64,000 nt of DNA, taken from assembly GCA_937927685.1 (NCBI GenBank), contig CALBSC010000078.1, positions 194,642-258,641 of the forward strand. The letters are read 5' to 3'. The position numbers were made by a program, and so were the translations under genes. Shown in pieces: positions 27,494 to 38,325 of this stretch. Source of the stretch: an uncultured Burkholderiales bacterium. Its GTDB lineage: Bacteria > Pseudomonadota > Gammaproteobacteria > Burkholderiales > Burkholderiaceae_C. Each line of letters starts with the position of its first letter. The first letter of the stretch is position 1. The notes below the pieces were generated by a model. The model was not told the origin of the DNA. It was given only the letters and a program-made list of their open reading frames with translations, and made no database searches.

Positions 27494-28303
27494 ATGGCCT
27501 GGCCGGTACTGGTCTTCGACCTGGAAACCATTCCGGATGTGGCAGGCTTGCGCTTGCTGCGCAACGCGCCCGCCAGCCAGACCGATGCGGAGGTGCTGGC
27601 CGGCTGGGTGCAAGAGCGTCAGGCCGCCGGGCAAAGCGATTTTTTGCCGCACTACCTGCAACGTGTGCTCACCATCAGTTGCGTGTTTCGCAATGCGCAG
27701 GGCTTGCGCGTGCACTCCTGGGTGGACCGAGACGGTCGCAGTGAAGGCAGCATGATCCAGTCCTTCTTCCACAGCCTGGACAAGCACGTGCCGCAATTGG
27801 TGAGCTGGAATGGTGGCGGATTCGATCTCCCCGTCTTGCACTACCGCGGCCTGCAGCATGGGGTGGTGGCAGACAAGTACTGGGACCTGGGCGAGGATGA
27901 CCGCGACTTCAAGTGGAACAACTACATCAGCCGCTACCACCATCGCCATCTGGATCTGATGGACTTGCTCGCGTTGTACCAGTCACGGGCCAATGCACCG
28001 CTCGATGCCATGGCCAAACTGTGCGGCTTCCCGGGCAAGCTGGGCATGGATGGCTCTGCCGTGTACCAGGCCTACCTGCAAGGGCAGCTGGAAGATATCC
28101 GCCGCTACTGCGAAACGGATGTCATGAACACCTACTTGCTCTACTGCCGTTACCAGCTCATGCGCGGGGGGTTCCGGTCCGAGGAATACCACCAGGAGAT
28201 GATCACCGTGCGTGAATCCCTGCAGGCGCTGGTGGACACCGAGCCCCATTGGAATGATTACCTGGCCGCCTGGCCTGAACCTACCCCACCCGACCATGTC
28301 TGA
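27494..28303 (+). CDS. Predicted 3'-5' exonuclease of the PolB-like DEDD family
   Basis: The 269-residue protein has the three exonuclease motifs expected of this group (PF10108): VFDLETIPD near residue 7 (Exo I), SWNGGGFDLPVLHYR (Exo II) and YCETDVMNTYLLYCRY (Exo III). It lacks a polymerase domain. The substrate, presumably DNA 3' ends, is inferred. It starts 22 bases after nlpD, at the position rpoS holds in many relatives, and its end overlaps the start of rlmD by eight bases. Confidence 0.88.
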   Translation: MAWPVLVFDLETIPDVAGLRLLRNAPASQTDAEVLAGWVQERQAAGQSDFLPHYLQRVLTISCVFRNAQGLRVHSWVDRDGRSEGSMIQSFFHSLDKHVPQLVSWNGGGFDLPVLHYRGLQHGVVADKYWDLGEDDRDFKWNNYISRYHHRHLDLMDLLALYQSRANAPLDAMAKLCGFPGKLGMDGSAVYQAYLQGQLEDIRRYCETDVMNTYLLYCRYQLMRGGFRSEEYHQEMITVRESLQALVDTEPHWNDYLAAWPEPTPPDHV

Positions 28304-29699
28304 CACGTCCCATTGGCCTGAGCAGGCCCTCACCATCGAATCGCTCGACCTGGAAGCCCAGGGTGTGGCGCATCGCCCCGATGGCAAGGTGGTGTTTGTC
28401 GAGGGCGCACTGCCGTTTGAGGTGGTGGAGGTGCAAGTCCACCGCAAGAAAAACCAGTGGGAGGCCGGTACGCTGAAGGTGCTGCACCACGAATCCTCGC
28501 AACGCGTTCGACCCGCGTGTCCTCACTTTGGGTTGCATGCCGGGGCCTGCGGCGGATGCAAGATGCAGCATCTGCACCCGAGCGCGCAACTCGCCATCAA
28601 GCAGCGTGTGCTGGAGGACAACCTCTGGCACCTGGGCAAGGTCAAGGCCGAGACCCTGCTGCGTCCTATCCAGGGGCCCGACTGGGGCTACCGCTATCGG
28701 GCACGCCTGTCGGTCCGCTACGTGCACAAGAAGGGCACCGTGCTGGTGGGCTTTCATGAACGCAAAAGCCGCTATGTGGCGGACATGACCCACTGCCCGG
28801 TCTTGCCGCCTCATGTGGAGGCGTTGCTGGTGCCCCTGCGTGCGCTCATCGGCAGTCTGCAGGCCCGCGAGACCTGTCCGCAAATTGAACTGGCCTGCGG
28901 GGACTCGGTGGTGGCACTGGTGCTCAGGCATCTCGAGCCCCTGAGTGAGCACGACCAGCAACGACTGCGCGATTTTGCGTTGCAGCACCAGGTTCAGTGG
29001 TGGTTGCAACCCAAGGGGCCCAACACCGTGCACCGGTTGCCCATGGGGGATATGCCGTCGTCCGTGCTCTCCTATGCCTTGTCCGAATTCGGCATCCAGA
29101 TGCCGTTTCTGCCCACCGATTTCACCCAGGTCAATCCGCACATCAACCGGGTGCTGGTCGGGCGTGCCGTGCGCCTCCTGCAGGTGCAGCGGGCGGAGCG
29201 GGTGATTGACTGGTTCTGTGGTCTGGGCAATTTCACGCTGCCCCTGGCCACGCAGGCCCGGGAGGTGCTGGGCATCGAAGGCAGCGAGGCCCTGGTCCAG
29301 CGTTCAGGGGAAAACCTGGCGCACAACCAGTCGCTGCGCCTGCGTGAGGGGGCCGAGGCCTTGGCGCCGACGCGTTTCGTGGCCCGCAACCTGTTCGAGA
29401 TGACCCCCGAGTTGTTGTGCCAGGATGGCGTGGCCGACAAGTGGCTGGTCGACCCCCCGCGTGAAGGCGCCTTTGCCTTGGTCAAGGCGCTGGCCGACCT
29501 GCACCAGACACCCGAGTTGCGCCAGGGGTGGACACCGCCCCGGCGCATCGTCTATGTCAGCTGCAACCCGGCCACGCTGGCGCGTGATGCGGGCTTGCTG
29601 GTACATCAGGCCGGGTATCGTTGTGAAAGTGCAGGGGTGGTGAACATGTTCCCGCATACGGCGCACGTGGAGAGTGTGGCGGTGTTCACGCTGGCCTGA
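28296..29699 (+). CDS. rlmD: 23S rRNA (uracil(1939)-C(5))-methyltransferase
   Basis: The 467-residue protein begins with a TRAM domain (IESLDLEAQGVAHRPDGKVVFVEGALP). An iron-sulfur cluster motif follows (CPHFGLHAGACGGC), and the methyltransferase core has DWFCGLGNFTLPLA, DPPREGA and VSCNPATLARD, where the Cys is the nucleophile. It makes m5U1939 in 23S rRNA. ATG 28296 overlaps the end of the exonuclease gene, so the two are probably translated from one message. No T-rich terminator in its own direction is clear. Confidence 0.94.
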   Translation: MSDTSHWPEQALTIESLDLEAQGVAHRPDGKVVFVEGALPFEVVEVQVHRKKNQWEAGTLKVLHHESSQRVRPACPHFGLHAGACGGCKMQHLHPSAQLAIKQRVLEDNLWHLGKVKAETLLRPIQGPDWGYRYRARLSVRYVHKKGTVLVGFHERKSRYVADMTHCPVLPPHVEALLVPLRALIGSLQARETCPQIELACGDSVVALVLRHLEPLSEHDQQRLRDFALQHQVQWWLQPKGPNTVHRLPMGDMPSSVLSYALSEFGIQMPFLPTDFTQVNPHINRVLVGRAVRLLQVQRAERVIDWFCGLGNFTLPLATQAREVLGIEGSEALVQRSGENLAHNQSLRLREGAEALAPTRFVARNLFEMTPELLCQDGVADKWLVDPPREGAFALVKALADLHQTPELRQGWTPPRRIVYVSCNPATLARDAGLLVHQAGYRCESAGVVNMFPHTAHVESVAVFTLA

Positions 29700-29763
29700 C
29701 CCCGTTCCTGCGCGTCTTTCTCGACAGCGTGACGCCCGACGACGGGGCCCACAGATCACGGTC

Positions 29764-29789
29764 AAAAAAAAGGGGCCCGTGGGGCCCCT
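29764..29789 (-). terminator. Intrinsic terminator of the Bax-inhibitor gene
   Basis: AGGGGCCC and GGGCCCCT pair around loop GTG. On the minus strand the stem is followed by a run of T residues (A-run at 29764-29771 on the plus strand). It lies 22 bases after the stop of the minus-strand gene. Confidence 0.88.
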
Positions 29790-29810
29790 GATTCAGGAAG
29801 TGCGAAGAAC

Positions 29811-30503
29811 TCAGTCCTTCTCGCCACCCATGATGCCCAGCAGGGCCAGCAAGCTCTGGAACACGTTGATGATGTCCAGGTACAGGGCCAGCGTGGCGCT
29901 GATGTAGTTGGTTTCGCCGCCGTCAATGATCTGCTTCAGGTCGTACAGCATGTAGGCACTGAAGATGCCGATGGCCAGCATGGAGAGGACCATCATGCCG
30001 GCAGTGGAGCCGACAAAGACGTTGATGATGCCACCCACCATCAACACGATGGCACCGACAAACAACCACTTGCTCATGCCCGACAGATCGCGCTTGATGA
30101 CGGTGGACAGGCTGGCCATGGCGAAGAACACACCCGCCGTCCCGCCAAAGGCGGTCATCACCAGTTCGGCGCCGTTCTTGAAGCCCAGCACCATGGCAAT
30201 CATGCGGGAGAGCATGAGCCCCATGAAGAAGGTGAAGCCCAACAGCACCCACACACCGGTGGACGACTCCTTGGTTTTCTCGATGGCATAAATGAAGCCG
30301 AAGGCACCGGCCAGGAACACCACCAGGCCCAGGCCGCCGCTGAGGGCCAGGGTGAGGCCGGTGGCCACGCCGATCCAGGCGCCCATCACCGTGGGGATCA
30401 TGCTCAGCGCCAGGAGCACATACGTGTTACGCAACACGCGGTTGCGCTCGGCTGCACTGGTGGGTGCATAACCGTACTCGAAAGTTTGCATGTGGTCGCT
30501 CAT
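29811..30503 (-). CDS. Bax inhibitor-1/YccA family membrane protein
   Basis: The 230-residue protein has seven hydrophobic segments and the BI-1 family C-terminal pattern MLYDLKQIIDGGETNYISATLALYLDIINVFQSLL, with conserved acidic residues thought to form the pH/calcium-sensing pair. An AAGGAGTG ribosome binding site lies just before the ATG. Bacterial members such as YccA sit in the inner membrane and modulate FtsH; whether this one does is inference. It is divergent from a GlcG-like gene with a mirrored promoter between them. Confidence 0.9.
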   Translation of the reverse strand: MSDHMQTFEYGYAPTSAAERNRVLRNTYVLLALSMIPTVMGAWIGVATGLTLALSGGLGLVVFLAGAFGFIYAIEKTKESSTGVWVLLGFTFFMGLMLSRMIAMVLGFKNGAELVMTAFGGTAGVFFAMASLSTVIKRDLSGMSKWLFVGAIVLMVGGIINVFVGSTAGMMVLSMLAIGIFSAYMLYDLKQIIDGGETNYISATLALYLDIINVFQSLLALLGIMGGEKD

Positions 30504-30539
30504 CCATCACTCCTTGTAAAGATGATTAAAGCTGAAACC

Positions 30540-30572
30540 CATTGTAGGGGGATTCAAGTTGTTCCTACAATG
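30540..30572. promoter_or_regulatory. Mirrored divergent promoter / inverted repeat
   Basis: CATTGTAGG (30540-30548) and CCTACAATG (30564-30572) are a perfect nine-base inverted repeat with a 15-base spacer. Each arm holds a TACAAT -10 hexamer facing outward, one for the Bax-inhibitor gene and one for the GlcG-like gene. Each -10 lies about where the other promoter would need its -35. Confidence 0.55.
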
Positions 30573-30609
30573 CCCCCCAAAACCCACACATTGACAAGGT
30601 GCTTGTTCC

Positions 30610-31014
30610 ATGAAATCCAAAGCCGTCCTCGAACTCTCCGACCTGAAAGCCATCGCCGCAGCCGCCGAAGCGGAGGCCCTGCGCAACCAGTGGGCGGTGA
30701 CCATTGCCATCGTCGACGATGGCGGCCACCTGCTGTGGCTGCAGCGTCTGGACGGTGCCGCACCGATCTCGGCCCACATCGCCCCGGCCAAGGCCCACAC
30801 CGCCGCCACAGGCCGGCGTGAAACCAAGGTCTATGAAGACATCATCAACAACGGCCGTTATGCCTTCATCACCGCCCCGACCATCGAGGGTCTGCTGGAA
30901 GGCGGCGTGCCCATCCTCAAGGATGGCCAGGTGATCGGCGCCGTGGGGGTGAGCGGCGTGAAATCCATCGAGGACGCGCAGATCGCCAAGGCAGGCATCG
31001 CCGCACTGGGCTGA
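30610..31014 (+). CDS. GlcG/HbpS-like protein
   Basis: The 134-residue protein matches the GlcG/HbpS family (PF03928): ALRNQWAVTIAIVDDGGHLLWLQRLDGA in the N-terminal half and GGVPILKDGQVIGAVGVSG in the C-terminal half. Members bind heme or sit beside glycolate or diol catabolic genes; the role is not settled. No glycolate oxidase genes are adjacent. It has no signal peptide. It is convergent with ppsR. Confidence 0.88.
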   Translation: MKSKAVLELSDLKAIAAAAEAEALRNQWAVTIAIVDDGGHLLWLQRLDGAAPISAHIAPAKAHTAATGRRETKVYEDIINNGRYAFITAPTIEGLLEGGVPILKDGQVIGAVGVSGVKSIEDAQIAKAGIAALG

Positions 31015-31025
31015 TGCCCGGGTTG

Positions 31026-31048
31026 CGTCCCGTCATGGTGACGGGACG
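31026..31048. terminator. Hairpin between convergent GlcG-like gene and ppsR
   Basis: CGTCCCGTCA and TGACGGGACG form a perfect ten-base-pair stem with loop TGG. It lies between two convergent genes but lacks a T-run, so it could be a bidirectional, possibly factor-assisted, transcription end. Confidence 0.55.
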
Positions 31049-31052
31049 TGGC

Positions 31053-31874
31053 TCAATACGTCAGCCGCTCCGGCCGGATTTCCTGCAGGATGGTGGTGGC
31101 GATTTCCTCAATGCTCTTGGTGGTGGTGGACAGCCACCGGATGCCCGAGCGGCGCATCATGGCCTCGGCTTCGTTCACCTCGTGCCGGCAGTTCTCGAGG
31201 CTGGCGTAGCGCGAGTTCGGCCGCCGTTCGTTGCGTATCTCGCTCAGGCGGTCGGGCTGGATGGTCAGGCCGAAGATTTTCTTGATGTGCGGCACCAGCG
31301 CCGGGGGCAACTGCTTGCGGTCAAAGTCCTCGGGGATGAGCGGGTAGTTGGCTGCCTTGAGGCCGTACTGCATCGCCAGGTACAGGCTGGTGGGGGTTTT
31401 GCCGCTGCGGCTCACCCCGATCAGGATGACGTCTGACAACTCGAGGTCGCGGTTGAGCTGGCCGTCATCGTGCGCCAGGCTGAAGTTGATCGCTTCGATC
31501 CGGTCGTGGTATTCCTTGCTTTTGCTCACGTCCGAGAAACGTCCGATGCGGTGGTTGGACGTGATGCCCAGCTCCTGCTCCAGCGGGTTCACAAAGGTGC
31601 TGAACATGTCCAGCAGCATGCCCTTGCAGCCTTGCTGGATGACGCCCAGCACCTCCTCGTTGACCAGCGTGGTGAAAACGATGGGGCGACGCCCTTCCAC
31701 CTCGGCCGTGTGGTTGATCTGACGGACCGCCTGGTGCGCCTTGTCCACCGAGTCGGTGAACGGCAGCCGGACATGGCGTGGCCGCATCTCGAACTGGGCC
31801 AGGATGGCGTTGCCAAAGGTTTCGGCCGTGATGCCGGTGCCATCAGAAATGAAAAAAACCGTGCGTTGGGGCAT
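31053..31874 (-). CDS. ppsR: Phosphoenolpyruvate synthase regulatory protein (kinase/pyrophosphorylase)
   Basis: The 273-residue protein is a DUF299 bifunctional regulator: RTVFFISDGTGITAETFG at the N-terminus and the P-loop GVSRSGKTPTSLYLA (about residues 150-164). It inactivates PEP synthase by ADP-dependent phosphorylation of a threonine and reactivates it by phosphorolysis. It is divergent from ppsA, its target. I chose the ATG at 31874; an in-frame TTG at 31892 with a closer AGGA is an alternative start. Confidence 0.93.
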   Translation of the reverse strand: MPQRTVFFISDGTGITAETFGNAILAQFEMRPRHVRLPFTDSVDKAHQAVRQINHTAEVEGRRPIVFTTLVNEEVLGVIQQGCKGMLLDMFSTFVNPLEQELGITSNHRIGRFSDVSKSKEYHDRIEAINFSLAHDDGQLNRDLELSDVILIGVSRSGKTPTSLYLAMQYGLKAANYPLIPEDFDRKQLPPALVPHIKKIFGLTIQPDRLSEIRNERRPNSRYASLENCRHEVNEAEAMMRRSGIRWLSTTTKSIEEIATTILQEIRPERLTY

Positions 31875-31931
31875 GAGGGCGTCCAAAGTCAATATCCTGC
31901 GGCAGGCCCGGCATGGGGCGGTCCTGCCGCT

Positions 31932-31937
31932 CTACAA
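31932..31937 (+). promoter_or_regulatory. Candidate -10 element of ppsA
   Basis: TACAAT lies in the 227-base gap between the divergent ppsR and ppsA genes and would give a leader of about 160 bases. A short Leu-rich open frame overlaps the leader but has no clear support as a gene. Confidence 0.4.
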
Positions 31938-32101
31938 TTCAGCCATTATCCGAATTTCTCCATGCTGACCCTGCTGCTGCCTTTGCTGCTGATGCTGGCC
32001 ATCTGCCGGTGGGTGAGTGTGCGCGTGCCCGGGCGGGCTGCCCTCAGCCCCGTGTTTCCACCCCGGCGAGCCAGACCGATTTCAACTTCTGGAGCTTCCC
32101 C

Positions 32102-34492
<2,391 letters not shown>

Positions 34493-34504
34493 CATCCTCC
34501 ACGC

Positions 34505-34732
34505 ATGACGCCGTCTGACCCTGCACCCACCAACGAGCGCGTGCGCAGGCGCTCGCGCATCGGCGTGTTGTTGCTCACGCTCATCACCACGGCCGGCTTG
34601 TGCGGCGCCTGGTGGTGGCCCGAGCGCACCGAGTGGCACTACCTGCTGGTGACACAGGTCATTCCCCTGTGCTACGTGGCGCTGGCCTGGTGGGTGGCGC
34701 ACCGACGAATGGACGAGGACGACGATGCCTAG
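34505..34732 (+). CDS. Small membrane protein of a Na+/solute symporter pair
   Basis: The 75-residue protein has two hydrophobic helices (about residues 19-38 and 46-64) flanked by a basic N-terminus and an acidic tail (RRMDEDDDA). It lies 12 bases after ppsA and its end overlaps the start of the symporter gene by eight bases. Small two-helix proteins of this kind often precede sodium:solute symporters as a possible accessory subunit. That assignment rests on position and topology rather than a recognised motif. Confidence 0.65.
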   Translation: MTPSDPAPTNERVRRRSRIGVLLLTLITTAGLCGAWWWPERTEWHYLLVTQVIPLCYVALAWWVAHRRMDEDDDA

Positions 34733-36710
34733 GCGCTGGGGACTGGTGCTGGTGGGGTTGCTCTGCGTGGTGGGCTTGTCGCTCAGCCTGTGGCTGGCTG
34801 ATTTGATGGGCGTCTCCAAGACCTACATCAACGCCTTCTTCCTGCTGGTCTCCATCGTCGGCTATGCCGTGATCGGCATGTTCTGCCGCACCACGCAGCC
34901 AGAAGAGTATTTTGTGGCCGGGCGGCGCATCACCGCCCCCTTCAACGGCATGGCCACGGCCGCGGACTGGATGTCGGCCGCCAGTTTCATCGGCATGACC
35001 GGTCTGCTGCTGAACGAGGGATACATCGGTGACGGCTTGCATGCCGGCGGGTTGGCCTATGTGCTGGGTTGGACGGGGGGCTTTTGCCTGCTCTGTTTCC
35101 TGTTCGCCGGGAAAATCCAGCAGACGCAGGCCATCACCATTCCCGACATGCTGGGCAACCTGTTTGGCAGCACGGCCGTGCGCTGGTTCAGTGCCTGGGG
35201 AGCCATCCTGTGTTCCAGCATTTACCTGGTGGCTCAGATCTACGGCATTGGGCTGGTCACGTCCATGCTCTCGGGCCTGACATTCGAACTGGGCATGTTC
35301 CTGGCGTTGGGTGGCATCCTGCTGTGCTCCTTCCTCGGGGGGATGCGCGCCATCACCTGGACCCAGGTGGTGCAGTGTGTGGTGATCGTGGCGTCCATGG
35401 TGGCGCTGGTCGTGGCGGTGTCGTGGCGCGAGCAAGGCCACCCGGTGGCCCCGCTGGCGGCCTGGCAGGACATGCTGCAAGTCAACGAGCGTGCACAGCA
35501 GATCGCCTTGGACACGGGTGAGCACACCACCACCCTGGCCATGGAGCAGCGGTTGCGGCACCTGAATGAGAAGATCGCCGACCCTGTGGCGGCGCGCGAC
35601 CTCGAGCGGCAAATCCTGGCGCGGCAACTGGCCCGCCTCAAGGCAGAGAACGCATCGCTTGGCGATATCCAGCGGCTGGAATCCAACCCGGCCTGGCGGG
35701 ACATGGGCGAAGAGCGCATGGTGGCGGCCTGGCGGCAGGAACGTGATCGCATTCAGCAGGTCATGAGCCGCCCGGTGGGCTTCAAGGGATTGCAGGCGCC
35801 AGGCGCCAATGGGGGGCTGTTCAACACCTTGGCCCTGGTGTTTTGTCTGATGCTGGGCAGCGCGGCCTTGCCGCATATCCTGATGCGCTCCTTCTCGGCG
35901 GCCAGCCCCCGTGATGCCGAGTTGTCGCTGGTCTGGGCGCTGCTTTTCATTGCGGCCGTCTACCTGTGCGCTTCGTCGCTGGCGGTAATGCTCAAGCATT
36001 CGGTGCTCACCGAGTTGGTGGGCGCGCGGCTCGATCAGCTGCCGGACTGGGCCGAGCAGCTCAAATTGCGACGCTTGCCGCTGCTGTTCCTGAGTGACTG
36101 GAACCGGGATGGCATCGTGCAGTTTGGTGACATTCGCATTGCCAACGATTACCTCATGCTGGCAGTGCCCGACATCATGCGCATATCCCCCGTATTCACC
36201 GGCCTGATTGCCGCCGGGGCGCTGGCTGCGGCGCTGTCCACCGCCGATGGCCTGCTGCTCACCATTGCCAATGCGCTGTCACACGACCTGTATTTCCAGA
36301 CGGTCAAGCCCGAGGCCTCGTCGGTGCGTCGTGTCATGCTGTCCAAGGTGTTGCTGATGCTGGTGGCGTTGACGGCGACCTGGGTGGCCACCAACCAGCC
36401 CGTGGACATTCTGTTCTGGGTGGCCTGTGCGTTCTCCCTGGCGGCGTCCACCTTCTTCCCGGTGTTGCTGCTGGGACTGCACTGGTCCGGCATGAGCCGC
36501 ACGGGCGCACTGGCCGCCATGGTGGCCGGGATGGGCGTTTCTCTGTACTACATTGTGATTAATTACCACGGGATTCAGAAATATTTCGGGCTGATGCCCG
36601 AGCAGACCCTCTGGCTGGGCCTGGAACCTTTCAGTGCAGGGGTCTTCGGGGTGCCCGCCGGGCTGGTGTGCGGGGTGCTGTTCAGTTGGCTCAGACCGGG
36701 CCGTGGATGA
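34725..36710 (+). CDS. Sodium:solute symporter (cation/acetate symporter-like, VC_2705 type)
   Basis: The 661-residue membrane protein has the SSS family features: MATAADWMSAASFIGMTG near residue 70, a GxG-rich helix region, and AGALAAALSTADGLLLTIANALSHDL near residue 490. Between about residues 240 and 350 lies a long hydrophilic insert with heptad-like helices (MEQRLRHLNEKIADPVAARDLERQILARQL), which ActP lacks. It probably imports a monocarboxylate with sodium at the inner membrane. The small upstream gene overlaps its start. It could be co-transcribed with ppsA, which would link carboxylate uptake to gluconeogenesis. Confidence 0.85.
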   Translation: MPRRWGLVLVGLLCVVGLSLSLWLADLMGVSKTYINAFFLLVSIVGYAVIGMFCRTTQPEEYFVAGRRITAPFNGMATAADWMSAASFIGMTGLLLNEGYIGDGLHAGGLAYVLGWTGGFCLLCFLFAGKIQQTQAITIPDMLGNLFGSTAVRWFSAWGAILCSSIYLVAQIYGIGLVTSMLSGLTFELGMFLALGGILLCSFLGGMRAITWTQVVQCVVIVASMVALVVAVSWREQGHPVAPLAAWQDMLQVNERAQQIALDTGEHTTTLAMEQRLRHLNEKIADPVAARDLERQILARQLARLKAENASLGDIQRLESNPAWRDMGEERMVAAWRQERDRIQQVMSRPVGFKGLQAPGANGGLFNTLALVFCLMLGSAALPHILMRSFSAASPRDAELSLVWALLFIAAVYLCASSLAVMLKHSVLTELVGARLDQLPDWAEQLKLRRLPLLFLSDWNRDGIVQFGDIRIANDYLMLAVPDIMRISPVFTGLIAAGALAAALSTADGLLLTIANALSHDLYFQTVKPEASSVRRVMLSKVLLMLVALTATWVATNQPVDILFWVACAFSLAASTFFPVLLLGLHWSGMSRTGALAAMVAGMGVSLYYIVINYHGIQKYFGLMPEQTLWLGLEPFSAGVFGVPAGLVCGVLFSWLRPGRG

Positions 36711-36713
36711 CGC

Positions 36714-36719
36714 TATAAT
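36714..36719 (+). promoter_or_regulatory. -10 element of the rpsF operon
   Basis: TATAAT lies 66 bases before the rpsF ATG, just after the symporter stop. A GC-rich short hairpin (gccg-ggg-cggc) is present in the leader. I could not confirm an S6:S18 autoregulatory motif by eye. Confidence 0.6.
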
Positions 36720-36785
36720 CGTGGGCTTTTCACCTTGCTGCACCCTGTCAGACGCCGGGGGCGGCTTCATCCACAAGGAGAGTCC

Positions 36786-37154
36786 ATGCGTCATTATGAA
36801 ATCATCCTGCTGATCCACCCCGATCAGAGCGAGCAGGTTCCTGCCATGCTCGAGCGCTACAAGAGCATGATCACCACCGCCGGTGGTGCCGTGCACCGTG
36901 TTGAAGACTGGGGCCGCCGTCAACTGGCCTACATGATCAACAAGCTGGCCAAGGCTCACTACCTGTGCATCAACATTGAAGCCGATCAGGCCATCATGGC
37001 TGAACTCGAGCATGCGTTCCGCTTCAACGACGCCGTGCTGCGTCACCTCACCGTGCAGAAGAAGAAGGCCGAGACCGGTCCTTCCCTGATGATGAAGACG
37101 GTTGAGCGTGAAGAGGCCCGCAAGGCCCAGCAATCCGAGATGCAGCAAGCCTGA
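36786..37154 (+). CDS. rpsF: 30S ribosomal protein S6
   Basis: The 122-residue protein begins MRHYEIILLIHPDQSEQV and contains EDWGRRQLAYMINK, both diagnostic of S6. AAGGAG seven to eight bases before ATG 36786 sets the start. It binds the 30S platform with S18, encoded two genes downstream. The C-terminal tail is Glu/Lys/Gln-rich. It heads the rpsF-priB-rpsR-rplI operon. Confidence 0.97.
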   Translation: MRHYEIILLIHPDQSEQVPAMLERYKSMITTAGGAVHRVEDWGRRQLAYMINKLAKAHYLCINIEADQAIMAELEHAFRFNDAVLRHLTVQKKKAETGPSLMMKTVEREEARKAQQSEMQQA

Positions 37155-37159
37155 GTGAC

Positions 37160-37465
37160 GTGACACCCGAGGGTGCCAATCGCGTTGTCCTGACAGCCCG
37201 TATTGCAGAGCGAACTGCGCTGCGATACACACCGGCCGGACTGCCCGCCTTGGATCTGAGACTCGAACACGAGTCCCTGGTCGATGAAGCCGGACAACCC
37301 CGCCAGGTGAAAGCCAGTCTCAAGACAATTGCCCTGGGCACGCTGGCCGAACGACTCGATCGGCAACCTCTGGACCACACACTCCGGTTTCTAGGCTTTT
37401 TGGCGACCCCGCGCAACGGCAAAGGCGTCGTCTTTCATTTGCAAGAGTTTCAGCACATTTCATAG
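37160..37465 (+). CDS. priB: Primosomal replication protein N
   Basis: The 101-residue protein is a single OB-fold similar to SSB (NRVVLTARIAERTALRYTPAGLPALDLRLEHES). Position between rpsF and rpsR is the standard priB place in beta- and gammaproteobacteria. It helps PriA restart stalled forks. It starts with GTG five bases after the rpsF stop; no other start is in reach. Confidence 0.92.
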   Translation: MTPEGANRVVLTARIAERTALRYTPAGLPALDLRLEHESLVDEAGQPRQVKASLKTIALGTLAERLDRQPLDHTLRFLGFLATPRNGKGVVFHLQEFQHIS

Positions 37466-37477
37466 GAGGCCCAGACC

Positions 37478-37759
37478 ATGGCCACGTTCAAAAAATTCAA
37501 CAAGGACAAGCGTCCCAAGCGCAACACCCAATCGCTGCTGTTCAAGCGCAAGCGTTTCTGCCGTTTCACGGTGGCCCACGTTGAGGAAATCGACTACAAA
37601 GACGTCGACACCCTGCGCGACTTCATCGCCGAAAACGGCAAGATCATTCCCGCGCGTCTGACCGGCACCCGTGCCATCTACCAGCGCCAACTCAATACCG
37701 CCATCAAGCGCGCCCGCTTCCTGGCCATGCTGCCGTACAGCGACCAGCACAAGATCTGA
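37478..37759 (+). CDS. rpsR: 30S ribosomal protein S18
   Basis: The 93-residue protein has the S18 core IDYKDVDTLRDFIAENGKIIPARLTGTRAIYQRQL. The basic N-terminal extension is a few residues longer than the 75-residue E. coli protein. AGGAGG before the ATG is a strong ribosome binding site. It binds S6 on the 30S platform. Confidence 0.97.
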   Translation: MATFKKFNKDKRPKRNTQSLLFKRKRFCRFTVAHVEEIDYKDVDTLRDFIAENGKIIPARLTGTRAIYQRQLNTAIKRARFLAMLPYSDQHKI

Positions 37760-37770
37760 GGAGAACATCC

Positions 37771-38223
37771 ATGCAAATCATTCTGCTCGACAAGGTTGTC
37801 AACCTCGGTAATCTCGGTGAAGTCGTTCGTGTCAAGGACGGCTACGCTCGCAACTTCCTGATCCCCTCTGGCCGCGCCCGTCGCGCCACCGAGTCGGCCA
37901 TCAAGGAGTTCGAAGCCCGCCGCGCCGAACTCGAAAAAGCTGCTGCGGACAAACTGTCTGCCGCTCAAGCCCAGGGCGAGAAGCTCAACGGCGCCACCGT
38001 CAAGCTGACCCAGAAGGCCGGCGTGGACGGCCGCCTGTTTGGCTCGGTCACCAACTTCGACATTGCCGAAGAACTCGGCAAGATGGGTTTCCCCGTGGTC
38101 AAGGCGCAAGTGCGCATGCCCACTGGCCCGATCAAGCTGGTCGGTGACTCTTCCGTCAGCGTTGCACTGCACACGGACGTGGTGGTGGATATCAACGTGT
38201 CGGTCTACGGCGAAACTGCCTGA
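37771..38223 (+). CDS. rplI: 50S ribosomal protein L9
   Basis: The 150-residue protein starts MQIILLDKVVNLGNLGEVVRVKDGYARNFLIPSG, the N-terminal L9 domain. A long connecting helix and the C-terminal rRNA-binding domain follow. AGGAG precedes the ATG. It is the last gene of the operon and is followed by a strong terminator. Confidence 0.97.
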   Translation: MQIILLDKVVNLGNLGEVVRVKDGYARNFLIPSGRARRATESAIKEFEARRAELEKAAADKLSAAQAQGEKLNGATVKLTQKAGVDGRLFGSVTNFDIAEELGKMGFPVVKAQVRMPTGPIKLVGDSSVSVALHTDVVVDINVSVYGETA

Positions 38224-38254
38224 TCGTGGCGCAGCACCGCCGGGTGCTGTCGCA

Positions 38255-38288
38255 AAAAGCCGCTTCCTCGGAGGCGGCTTTTTTTTTG
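38255..38288 (+). terminator. Intrinsic terminator after rplI
   Basis: GCCGC(TT) pairs with (GG)GCGGC in a GC-rich stem (AAGCCGC...GCGGCTT) followed by a run of about ten T residues, closing the ribosomal protein operon. Confidence 0.92.
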
Positions 38289-38325
38289 TGAGTCAGTTGC
38301 AACTTACCCACCCACAATCAACCAC

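Noticed and set aside
36720..36785. S6:S18-binding leader motif before rpsF
   Set aside because: A short GC hairpin is present but I could not identify the conserved bulged CCG motif by eye.
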